Positions 7,416 to 13,993 of a stretch of DNA of 13,993 nucleotides are shown here, in pieces. The notes beneath the pieces are model-generated. The model did not search any database. It was not told the DNA's origin and saw nothing but the letters and a program-made list of their open reading frames with translations. The DNA lies in contig JAKJAE010000035.1 of the NCBI GenBank assembly GCA_022707665.1, positions 1-13,993 on the forward strand, read 5' to 3'. Origin of the DNA: Chloroflexota bacterium (lineage in GTDB: Bacteria; Chloroflexota; Anaerolineae; B4-G1; SLSP01). Made by a program: the position numbers and the translations under genes. The stretch's first letter is position 1. Each line of letters starts with the position of its first letter.

Positions 7416-7832
7416 CTACCCTTCCGCCTCCTCAGCAGCGGGGACGCTTGCTTCCGGCGCCGCAGCAACAGCAGCTACGGGCTGAGGTCGCGAGTCCTTA
7501 ACCTTCGGAGCCGTGGCACTGGCCGAAGCTGCCGCAGCAGCCTCAGCAACCAATGACTCCAACGTAGCACCGGCCCGAAGGCGCTCGAGACGATCCATTG
7601 TCCCGTGCGTCTTGAAGATCCTCACGACAGCATCGCTGGGCGAGGCCCCAACGGATAGCCAATAGAGCGCGCGCTCTTCATTGATTTGTACCGTCTCCGG
7701 CTCAGTCCGTGGATTATAGAAGCCGACCACCTCCAGCGACTTACTGTCGCGCGAGGTCGTGGATTCTGCAATCACAATGCGGTAGCTCGGCTGCCGCTTC
7801 GCCCCTACTCGACGCAACCTTATCCTAAGCAT
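7416..7832 (-). CDS. rpsP: 30S ribosomal protein S16 with Ala-rich C-terminal tail
   Basis: A 138-residue S16. The core (1 to about 82) is canonical, with LRIRLRRVGAKRQPSYRIVIAES at the start, YNPRTEP at 39-45 and ERALYWLSVGASPSD at 53-67. Typical S16 has 80-90 residues, so about 55 are extra. That tail is rich in Ala, Pro, Val and Glu and looks disordered. The ATG has a GGGAGG run with a three-base gap, a little close. It lies 90 bases after ffh and 180 before khpA, the common gene order. The core assignment is certain and the tail function unknown. Confidence 0.96.
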   Translation of the reverse strand: MLRIRLRRVGAKRQPSYRIVIAESTTSRDSKSLEVVGFYNPRTEPETVQINEERALYWLSVGASPSDAVVRIFKTHGTMDRLERLRAGATLESLVAEAAAAASASATAPKVKDSRPQPVAAVAAAPEASVPAAEEAEG

Positions 7833-7922
7833 ATGCCTCCCATTCCATCTGAACGTTTTCTGCTGTTGTGTGAATTCACTGGATGCCCCCCAAGCCTGTT
7901 TCCAGCGCAGGGTGGGCCAGCA

Positions 7923-9251
7923 CTACTGAAACAACCCCTGGATGCCCCGCATCTTACCCTGGTTCATCCGCTTGATCATCCGCTCCATCTGGCGGTGCTG
8001 CGTCAACAACTGATTGACCTGCTGTACAGTCGTCCCGCTGCCCGCCGCAACCCGCCGTTTCCGGCTCCCATTGAGGACACGCGGATTCGTTCGTTCCTCG
8101 GGCGTCATCGACAATATGATCGCCTCGACCGTTTTCAGGCTCTGTTCCGTCTGCCGCTCGTCCAACTCGACCCCACGCAACGCTTTCCCCAGCCCCGGAA
8201 TCATCCCCAGGATCTCCTGCAGGGGCCCTATCTTGCGTACCTGCCGCAACTGCTGGAGGAAGTCCTCAAGGTTGAACTCGCCCTTGCGGAGCTTCTTCTC
8301 CATCTGCGCAGCTTGCTCTGCATCGAACGCAGTCTCGGCCCGCTCGATTAACGAGAGGACATCGCCCATCCCCAGAATGCTGGAAGCCAGACGATCGGGA
8401 TGGAAGAGCTCTAGCGCCTTTGTCTTCTCTCCCGTGCCCAGGAACTTGATGGGCACGCCGGTAACGGCCCGCATGCTGATCGCCGCACCGCCGCGCGCAT
8501 CGCCATCCACCTTCGTCAAGATCAAGCCCGTGAGCCCGACACGCTGGTGGAACCCCTCGGCGATGTGAACCGCTTCCTGGCCTGTCATCGCGTCGGCGAC
8601 GAGCAAGACCTCGATTGGGTGTACGCGGTCGCGGATGGCAGCTAACTCCGCCATCATCGCGTCGTCGATCTGCAACCGGCCGGCCGTGTCCAGAAGGATC
8701 ACGTCAGCCCCTCGCAAGCGCGCAGCCTCCAGGCTACGAGCACAGATGTCGGGCGGTCTCGCCCCGTCGCGTTCGCTGTAGACCGGGACATCCAACTGCC
8801 GTCCCAGCACCTCCAACTGCGTGATAGCTGCGGGACGGTAGATATCGGCTGCGACCATCAAGGGAAAGTGACCTTGCGACCGCAGGTGCAGTGCAAGCTT
8901 GGCCGCTGTCGTCGTCTTACCCGATCCCTGCAACCCGACGAGCATGATCACATAGGGCGCACGTCCCTTCAGTTCCAGCCGTCCGGGCGCCCCCAGCGTC
9001 TCCACCAACTCCTGGTGGACGATCTTGATGACTTGCTGAGATGGGTTGAGCGCGCGCGATACTGCCTCCCCAACCGCTTGGTCACGGACCCGCGTGGTAA
9101 AGTCCTTGACAACCTTGTAGTTGACGTCAGCTTCTAAAAGTGCAAGGCGTATCTCCCGAAGAACGGCCTGGACATCCTCTTCTCGCAGGACGCCACGCTT
9201 GCCCAATCGGTTGAAGACGTCCTGAAGCTTCTCACTCAGCGACTCGAACAT
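7923..9251 (-). CDS. ffh: Signal recognition particle protein Ffh/SRP54
   Basis: A 442-residue SRP GTPase that binds 4.5S/6S RNA and signal sequences of nascent membrane proteins and docks with FtsY. The N domain spans about 1-88. The G domain contains the P-loop GLQGSGKT (106-113), DIYRPAA (136-142), the DTAGR switch (188-192), TKVDGDARGGA (246-256) and FLGTGEK (270-276). The Met-rich M domain (about 300-442) contains GSRKRRVAAGSG (395-406), the RNA-binding element, followed by a Met-containing helix. Length is normal. The ATG begins the typical MFESLSEKL sequence, though its ribosome binding site (GGGA at five bases, with a GGAAGGAAGG further up) is not strong. First gene of its run, with its own promoter and divergent from the penicillin-binding protein gene. 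Confidence 0.98.
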   Translation of the reverse strand: MFESLSEKLQDVFNRLGKRGVLREEDVQAVLREIRLALLEADVNYKVVKDFTTRVRDQAVGEAVSRALNPSQQVIKIVHQELVETLGAPGRLELKGRAPYVIMLVGLQGSGKTTTAAKLALHLRSQGHFPLMVAADIYRPAAITQLEVLGRQLDVPVYSERDGARPPDICARSLEAARLRGADVILLDTAGRLQIDDAMMAELAAIRDRVHPIEVLLVADAMTGQEAVHIAEGFHQRVGLTGLILTKVDGDARGGAAISMRAVTGVPIKFLGTGEKTKALELFHPDRLASSILGMGDVLSLIERAETAFDAEQAAQMEKKLRKGEFNLEDFLQQLRQVRKIGPLQEILGMIPGLGKALRGVELDERQTEQSLKTVEAIILSMTPEERTNPRVLNGSRKRRVAAGSGTTVQQVNQLLTQHRQMERMIKRMNQGKMRGIQGLFQ

Positions 9252-9287
9252 GGATTCCCGTGATTAGCCTTCCTTCCAGTGTGTTCC

Positions 9288-9315
9288 ATTCTAATGGATT
9301 ATGCAGAATCGTCAA
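9288..9315 (-). promoter_or_regulatory. Predicted ffh promoter
   Basis: TTGACG (9315..9310) and TAGAAT (9293..9288) lie 16 bases apart on the minus strand. Initiation near 9281 would give a leader of about 30 bases before the ffh ATG. It probably drives ffh-rpsP-khpA-rimM, as no terminator is seen inside that run. Confidence 0.6.
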
Positions 9316-9400
9316 GCACAAAATCGATACACACGTACGCACAAATGGTCAAGGTTTGTTACCGAGACGCCTCGCTCGCTTCTCGCCATCACGGTCTCCC

Positions 9401-9428
9401 TTGTCAAGCCCCCTCTTCACGGCATAAT
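9401..9428 (+). promoter_or_regulatory. Predicted promoter of the penicillin-binding protein operon
   Basis: TTGTCA (9401-9406) and CATAAT (9423-9428) are separated by 16 bases. Initiation near 9435 gives a leader of about 74 bases to the ATG at 9509. Together with the ffh promoter it makes a divergent promoter region of 257 bases (9252-9508). I see no small gene in that region. Confidence 0.55.
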
Positions 9429-9508
9429 AGCGCAGGGAGCAGCGCCGTTTCCGGCTTCAAGATAGCGCACCCCACTATACCCGAGTGCTCAATCGAGGAA
9501 CACAACAT

Positions 9509-12500
9509 ATGACGACAAGGCGAACGCCTGTCTCGATGATCCGGTCACTGATCGTGATCGACCGCGATCGCAAGCGAGCGCAAAGCCGCACCGGCTTCAA
9601 TCTCATCTTCCGCATCCTCGGCATCGTTGTGCTCATCACAACGATCGCCTCTCTGCTTTTCGTCGGACTGACGGTGGGTGCGGCAGCAAGTGCTTACAAC
9701 ATGATTACCGAAGGGCTCCCAACGCCTGATGAGGTTGCTACGGCAAGCGTCCAGACCTTCGAAACAACGAAGATCTACGCGTGGGGCGCCGACACCAACG
9801 GCGATGGGCAGAAGGATCCCGAGCTCATCTATGAGGTGATTGACCCTAACGCAGGCGATCGTAACTGGATACCCCTCTCCGAGATGCCTGAATCCATCAT
9901 CTGCGGCACCGTAGCGATGGAAGATCGGACGTTCTGGACGAACCCCGGGTTCAACTTTCGCGGTATCGTGCGCGCGTTTATTGGCAACCTACAGGGCGAC
10001 GCCGTTCAGGGCGGGTCTTCGATCACGCAACAGGTCGTCAAGCAAACCGTCATCCCATTCGAAGAGCGTTTTGAGATCAGCTACGCCCGCAAGGTAAAGG
10101 AGATCCTCATTGCGCTGGAGCTCACGCGGCTCTATGACAAAGAGCAGATTCTCGAGTGGTACATTAATACCAATCCCTATGCCAACCTGGCCTACGGCAT
10201 CGATGCTGCAGCCCGCGTCTACTTTGGCAAGACCGCAAAGGAGCTGACCCTTTCCGAAGCGGCGACCCTCATTGCGATTCCACAGTACCCCCTCCTGAAC
10301 CCATTTGATGCTCCGGAGGACGCCCTCAGGCGCAAGGTGATCGTCCTGGGACGCATGGTGGAAGAGGGCTGCATCACCAGCGAGGAGGCCGACGCTGCCG
10401 AAGCTGAGCCCTGGAAACTGGCTCAGTCAAACGTGCGGTATGACATCAAGGTCCCGCACTTCTCGATGTACGTCCGGCGCCAACTCGAGGAGATGTACGG
10501 CCCTGACATTGTCGCCGGCGGCGGGCTGCGCGTCTACACAACGCTCGATCTCGAGCTCAATGCCCAGGCCGAGTGTGCTATCCAGACTCATCTCCGCATT
10601 CTGTCAGGTGAGGATCCGGCGGTTGTGATCCCCGAAGCACTTGCCGCCGGCTGCGAGGCCGCGCAATATCTCCCTGACTACCCCGCCAGTCGCGTCGGCC
10701 AGGACTTCAATGTGAAAAACTCCGCACTCATCGCGATCCGCCCCACGTCCGGTGAGATCCTGGCCATGGTAGGCAGTGCTGACTACTGGAATTCGGACAT
10801 TGACGGCAAGTTCAACGTTGCAGCGGACGGATTGCGTCAGCCCGGGTCGTCCTTCAAACCCTTTACCTATGCGACCTTCCTCTCGCAAGGCCACAATGCT
10901 GCCTACATGTTCCTTGATGTTCGCAAGGCCTTCGACCAGGGTGCCGGTATGGCTCCCTATGTGCCAGAGAACTACACCCGCAACTACTATGGCCCGGTGA
11001 GCTTGCGTGGAGCCCTGGCCCGGTCCCTTAACATCCCGGCTGTCGAAGCCATGTCCATCGCTGGTATCGACAATGTCCTCAGAACTGCCCACAGGATGGG
11101 CATCACCACGCTGGACCAGAGCCTCGAACACTATGGTCTCAGCCTGACCCTTGGCGGTGGTGAGGTCAAGCTCATCGACGAGACCTATGCCTATAGCGTC
11201 TTCGCCAACAACGGCACCATGTATGGAGCTCCCGTCGCAGAGAGCGAGTTACGCCCTAACTTCCGTGAACTCAACCCGATCTCGATCCTGCGCGTCGAGG
11301 ACCGCAACGGCAAGGTTCTTTATGAGATGAGCCAACCCGAATCTCGCCAGATCCTGGAGCCACGCCTGGCCTACTTAATCACGGACATTCTGTCGGACCG
11401 GCAGGCGCGGATTCCCGCCCTGGGAACACCCAACTCTCTGGAACTCGCCAACAACCGGCCCGCGGCAGCCAAGACAGGCACCACCAACAACTTCACCGAC
11501 AACTGGACCGTTGGCTATACGCCACAACTCGTGATCGGTGTCTGGCAGGGCAACAAGGACGGCGACGACTTCATGATCAATACTTCTGGTGAGCGTGGCG
11601 CCGCCTACATCTGGCACGCGGTGATGGAGTACGCCCATCGCGATGAACCCATCGTCTCCTTCACCAGACCAGAGGGGCTGGTACAGGTGGCAGTCTGCGA
11701 CGTATCAGGGCTTAAACCCACCGAGAACTGCCCAACGCGCACCGAACTGATGATCCCCGGTACCGAACCCACCCAAGTGGATACGCTCTATCAGAAATAC
11801 CCTATCAACCGCGAGACGGGTCTGTTGGCCACGATCTTCACGCCTCCGGATCTGATCGAGGAACGGGTGTACCTGATACTGCCGCCTGAAGCCCAGGACT
11901 GGATCAACAGCCTGCCCGACGAACGCCGCCAGCTTTTCCAGCCCCCTTCGCAGTATGACACTGTGAATGCGCCCACCCAGATTCAGGCCGAAGTTGCCAT
12001 CATCTCGCCTACCACCTACTCTTACGTCGCCGGTGTCGTGCCCATCGTTGGCAATGCCCGAGGGAACGTCGCGTTCTACCGGCTGGTGTTCGGGAGGGGT
12101 ATAGCACCCACAGAATGGTTACCCATTGGCCCGGATCACAACAACCAGGTTGACAATGCCTTGCTGGAAAACTTCGACACCACGGGCCTGACGGACGACG
12201 TCTACACTCTGCAACTCCAGGTCGTCGGTGGAGACGGGCAGATCCGCCAGTCCTCGATTCAGTTGACGGTGGACAATACCCCGCCCAAGGTCGATCTGAC
12301 CTATCCGCCCGCAGGGTCGGAGTTCGTGTCAGGTGAGGTCGAATGGGTGAACGTCAACGCCGAGGTTGCCGACATATACGCCGTCGCGCGTGTCGAGTTC
12401 TTCGTGAATGGACAGGCCGAGCCCTTTGCTGTGCGCTCGATTGCGCCCTTCAACGTCAACTGGCCTCTCGGTGGACCCGGTCGGTACCAGTTCCACGTCG

Positions 12501-12574
12501 TCGTCTACGATGGGGCAGGGAATAAGGCGGAGACCGAGCCGGTCACGGTAAGCGTGGTCGCGCGCCAGGAGTAG
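9509..12574 (+). CDS. Class A penicillin-binding protein (glycosyltransferase/transpeptidase) with Ig-like C-terminus
   Basis: A 1021-residue bifunctional peptidoglycan synthase that polymerises lipid II and cross-links stem peptides outside the membrane. A basic cytoplasmic segment (about 1-28) precedes one membrane helix (about 31-62). The GT51 domain (about 125-285) has the catalytic Glu138 in EDRTFWTNPGF, the GGSSITQQVVKQ block at 168-179 and ARKVKEILIALEL at 193-205, probably with the second acidic residue. The transpeptidase domain has SSFK (447-450), SLN (506-508) and KTG (655-657), all intact. A Cys pair flanks GLKPTEN (730-741). The last 200 residues hold two beta-rich Ig-like domains in place of shorter PBP1 tails. 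Between the helix and GT51 is DTNGDGQKD (95-103), a calcium-loop-like insert. The ATG at 9509 has GAGGAA eight bases upstream and is preferred to the GTG at 9485. Whether it corresponds to PBP1A or PbpC cannot be settled here. Confidence 0.95.
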   Translation: MTTRRTPVSMIRSLIVIDRDRKRAQSRTGFNLIFRILGIVVLITTIASLLFVGLTVGAAASAYNMITEGLPTPDEVATASVQTFETTKIYAWGADTNGDGQKDPELIYEVIDPNAGDRNWIPLSEMPESIICGTVAMEDRTFWTNPGFNFRGIVRAFIGNLQGDAVQGGSSITQQVVKQTVIPFEERFEISYARKVKEILIALELTRLYDKEQILEWYINTNPYANLAYGIDAAARVYFGKTAKELTLSEAATLIAIPQYPLLNPFDAPEDALRRKVIVLGRMVEEGCITSEEADAAEAEPWKLAQSNVRYDIKVPHFSMYVRRQLEEMYGPDIVAGGGLRVYTTLDLELNAQAECAIQTHLRILSGEDPAVVIPEALAAGCEAAQYLPDYPASRVGQDFNVKNSALIAIRPTSGEILAMVGSADYWNSDIDGKFNVAADGLRQPGSSFKPFTYATFLSQGHNAAYMFLDVRKAFDQGAGMAPYVPENYTRNYYGPVSLRGALARSLNIPAVEAMSIAGIDNVLRTAHRMGITTLDQSLEHYGLSLTLGGGEVKLIDETYAYSVFANNGTMYGAPVAESELRPNFRELNPISILRVEDRNGKVLYEMSQPESRQILEPRLAYLITDILSDRQARIPALGTPNSLELANNRPAAAKTGTTNNFTDNWTVGYTPQLVIGVWQGNKDGDDFMINTSGERGAAYIWHAVMEYAHRDEPIVSFTRPEGLVQVAVCDVSGLKPTENCPTRTELMIPGTEPTQVDTLYQKYPINRETGLLATIFTPPDLIEERVYLILPPEAQDWINSLPDERRQLFQPPSQYDTVNAPTQIQAEVAIISPTTYSYVAGVVPIVGNARGNVAFYRLVFGRGIAPTEWLPIGPDHNNQVDNALLENFDTTGLTDDVYTLQLQVVGGDGQIRQSSIQLTVDNTPPKVDLTYPPAGSEFVSGEVEWVNVNAEVADIYAVARVEFFVNGQAEPFAVRSIAPFNVNWPLGGPGRYQFHVVVYDGAGNKAETEPVTVSVVARQE
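12568..12571 (+). promoter_or_regulatory. Ribosome binding site deciding the TTG start of the regulator
   Basis: GGAG, part of AGGAG, sits at the very end of the penicillin-binding protein gene, touching its TAG stop. It is seven bases before the TTG at 12579, the optimal distance. This supports the rare start codon and suggests translational coupling. Confidence 0.7.
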
Positions 12575-12578
12575 GCCC

Positions 12579-13259
12579 TTGAAGGCCATTCTGATATCGC
12601 AGGACCCTGACGAGACTGCGGTCCTGTCGCTCGTGTTACAGCGCGCGGGGCTCAATGTCGCGCGCTATCGCGACATTCCTGACCCCCTGCCCTATGCCGC
12701 GGATGACCCGACCAACCTGATCGTCTTGGTCACAGCCGAAGGTTCACCGTTGCCGGGAGTGAAGGCAGTCCGTGCTCAGGAGCAGACACCTCTCCTGGTC
12801 ATCGCCGAGCATCTGGACGAGTCCACACACGTCGTCGCTCTCGAATCTGGCGCCGATCTGATCGTCCAGCGACCGTTCAGCGTGCGCCTCCTGATTGCCC
12901 AGATCCGGGCTCTGTTGCGGCGCGCTGCCAACCTGCCCCTCTTCACGCTTCCCACGCTGAGTGTCCACGACGTCGAGCTCGACCCGGGTACGCGCACGGT
13001 CGCGGTCGCCGGGCGCAGTCCGATGCGCCTCACCCACCTCGAGTACCGCCTGCTATACACACTGATGATTCACAAGGAGCAGGTGCTCCCCACCGAAGTG
13101 CTTGTGGAGCAGGTCTGGGGTTTCACGGGCGACGGCGAGCGCGACCTCGTGCGTGGGTTGATCCGGCGGCTGCGGATCAAGGTCGAGCCCGATCCACGCC
13201 ACCCACGGTACATCCTGACCATCCCGGGCGTCGGCTATACCTTTTCGCCCGAGTCGTAG
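12579..13259 (+). CDS. OmpR/PhoB-family regulator with degenerate receiver domain
   Basis: A 226-residue protein with an N-terminal receiver fold (about 1-115) and a C-terminal winged-helix DNA-binding domain (about 122-224). The latter has RLTHLEYRLLYTLM, the recognition region VLVEQVWGFTGDGERDLVRGLIRRLR, and the wing YILTIPGVGYTF. The receiver lacks the usual chemistry: the phosphoacceptor Asp position is Val51 in NLIVLVTAE, the first acidic-pocket residue is Gln8 (Asp9 is kept), the Thr/Ser is Ala76, the switch aromatic is Ile95 and the Lys before PF is Arg98. It therefore probably acts without phosphorylation, by dimerisation or another signal. The start is TTG, supported by the overlapping AGGAG. 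Only four bases separate it from the upstream penicillin-binding protein gene, and no promoter lies between, so the two form one operon. No histidine kinase is nearby. Its targets are unknown, although self-regulation of the operon or wall genes would be a reasonable guess. Confidence 0.9.
   Translation: MKAILISQDPDETAVLSLVLQRAGLNVARYRDIPDPLPYAADDPTNLIVLVTAEGSPLPGVKAVRAQEQTPLLVIAEHLDESTHVVALESGADLIVQRPFSVRLLIAQIRALLRRAANLPLFTLPTLSVHDVELDPGTRTVAVAGRSPMRLTHLEYRLLYTLMIHKEQVLPTEVLVEQVWGFTGDGERDLVRGLIRRLRIKVEPDPRHPRYILTIPGVGYTFSPES
12654..12677 (+). repeat. Perfect inverted repeat inside the regulator gene
   Basis: AATGTCGCG and CGCGACATT form a perfect nine-base-pair inverted repeat around a six-base CGCTAT loop, about 75 bases into the coding region. 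It could form an mRNA hairpin or bind a dimeric regulator. It may also be chance in GC-rich coding DNA. Confidence 0.5.
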
Positions 13260-13280
13260 CTCACCGGATCGAGACAAAGC

Positions 13281-13320
13281 AAGAGGCGGTACCCGGGGGT
13301 ACCGCCTCTTCTTTCTGGTT
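13281..13320 (+). terminator. Intrinsic terminator of the penicillin-binding protein/regulator operon
   Basis: A perfect 13-bp stem (AAGAGGCGGTACC with GGTACCGCCTCTT, 13281-13293 and 13298-13310) encloses a CGGG loop. It is followed by CTTTCTGG and then a run of six T ending just past 13320. It begins 22 bases after the regulator stop. The converging P-type ATPase gene on the minus strand ends at 13349, and from that side the same stem is followed by a weaker T-containing stretch (GCTTTGTC), so it may act in both directions. Confidence 0.88.
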
Positions 13321-13348
13321 TTTTCAGAGCTGTGTGGCTTGGCGCCCT

Positions 13349-13993
13349 CTAGGAGAACCGCTTTGAACGGAACAGCACCAGCTTCTGGATCTCCGCAACC
13401 GCCGCAGGCAAGAGCATCAGCGGAGCCACCGCCAGCCACTCCTCAACGGTCAGCGGCGTCGTGTTGAAGATCTCGTGCACCTTCGGCACCGGGATGTAGA
13501 CGACAAGGAACAACAGGGCCACCGAGAACCCCACAGCGTACTGCATGTACTTGTTGGTGAAAACGCCCAGCTTGAACAGCGGGTACCGCTCCGACCGTGA
13601 GGTGTAGGCCCGCAGCAACTCGGACATCACCAGAGTCACGAAAGCCATCGTCTCAGCCGTGATCAGAGGATCTACGCCCTGCACCCGACCGGCGTAGTAG
13701 TTCAGGCCGAGCCAGTAGGCGCCGAGCACGGCGGTGGTGATCGCAACCGTCTGGACGATGACGCCCACGACCATCTCCCGGTTGATCACGGGCTCATCGG
13801 GCGAGCGCGGAGGCCGGTACATGATGTCGGGGTCGCCCTTCTCCATACCCAACGCCAACGCCGGAGCGCCGTCGCTAAGCAGGTTCAGCCACAGTAGCTG
13901 GATCGCCGTCAGGGGCGCAGCCCAACCGAACAGCGTCGACAGGAACAGGATCGCGATCTCCGCCACGTTACACGAGATCAGGAAGTAGACGAA
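13349..13993 (-). CDS. P-type Ca2+-transporting ATPase, C-terminal part (5' end outside window)
   Basis: The last 214 residues of a P2A-type cation ATPase, entering at the right edge in an open frame. The start, phosphorylation site and nucleotide-binding domain lie outside. It covers the end of helix M5 through M10. The positions that bind calcium in SERCA-like pumps look retained: Asn and Glu in CNVAE (M5), Asn, Ser and Asp in NLLSDGAPALALG (M6), and Glu in VMSELLRAYTSRSE (M8). The Ser replaces the usual Thr. Four further membrane helices follow, with the Cation_ATPase_C pattern including ERYPLFKLGVFTNKY. This argues for calcium export rather than K+, heavy metals or Mg2+, though manganese transport is possible. 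The gene converges on the terminator at 13281-13320. Confidence 0.9.
   Translation of the reverse strand, partial: FVYFLISCNVAEIAILFLSTLFGWAAPLTAIQLLWLNLLSDGAPALALGMEKGDPDIMYRPPRSPDEPVINREMVVGVIVQTVAITTAVLGAYWLGLNYYAGRVQGVDPLITAETMAFVTLVMSELLRAYTSRSERYPLFKLGVFTNKYMQYAVGFSVALLFLVVYIPVPKVHEIFNTTPLTVEEWLAVAPLMLLPAAVAEIQKLVLFRSKRFS

Noticed and set aside
7870..7879. Palindrome GTGAATTCAC in the ffh-rpsP gap
   Set aside because: Ten bases of self-complementarity with no T-run and no -35/-10 nearby. This is too short to call an operator from one copy.
9564..9571. GCGATCGC, the cyanobacterial HIP1 octamer
   Set aside because: I noticed only one copy, inside a coding region, and the protein content does not suggest a cyanobacterium.

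Overview
The window (about 60% G+C by eye) looks like chromosomal backbone of a bacterium, most likely a Chloroflexota member of the Anaerolineae type. I infer this lineage from protein character: a DNA topoisomerase I with an N-terminal four-cysteine zinc ribbon, and a bifunctional penicillin-binding protein with a TNPGF-type glycosyltransferase motif and C-terminal Ig-like domains. No rRNA, tRNA, CRISPR, insertion sequence, phage gene or integration site is visible, and there is no sign of recent transfer.

The left two thirds (77..9251) is read on the minus strand. In transcription order it holds ffh (SRP54), rpsP (S16), a small KH protein (khpA), rimM, dprA, manC (mannose-1-phosphate guanylyltransferase), topA and a membrane-anchored sorbosone/glucose-dehydrogenase-like beta-propeller. 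The first four form the widespread SRP/S16/16S-maturation cluster and dprA-topA is another common pair. Here trmD and rplS, usual between the two groups, are absent, and manC sits between dprA and topA. Good -35/-10 pairs precede ffh, topA and the dehydrogenase, so the run is probably several overlapping transcription units.

The right third is divergent. From a 257-bp intergenic region with back-to-back promoters, a class A penicillin-binding protein (9509..12574) is read on the plus strand. It is followed four bases after its stop codon by an OmpR/PhoB-type regulator (12579..13259), which starts at TTG with a Shine-Dalgarno overlapping the upstream stop. Its receiver domain has lost the phosphoacceptor Asp and the conserved Thr and Lys. 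A strong intrinsic terminator (13281..13320) ends this unit. The 3' end of a Ca2+-type P2A ATPase gene enters from the right edge on the minus strand and converges on the same terminator.

Most of the content is ordinary housekeeping, and I do not see a clearly new multi-gene system. The points most worth a second look are the degenerate-receiver regulator coupled to the penicillin-binding protein, a nine-G tract at the start codon of the dehydrogenase, the 16-nt spacer shared by all four predicted promoters, and the rearranged ffh/rpsP/rimM/dprA/topA cluster.
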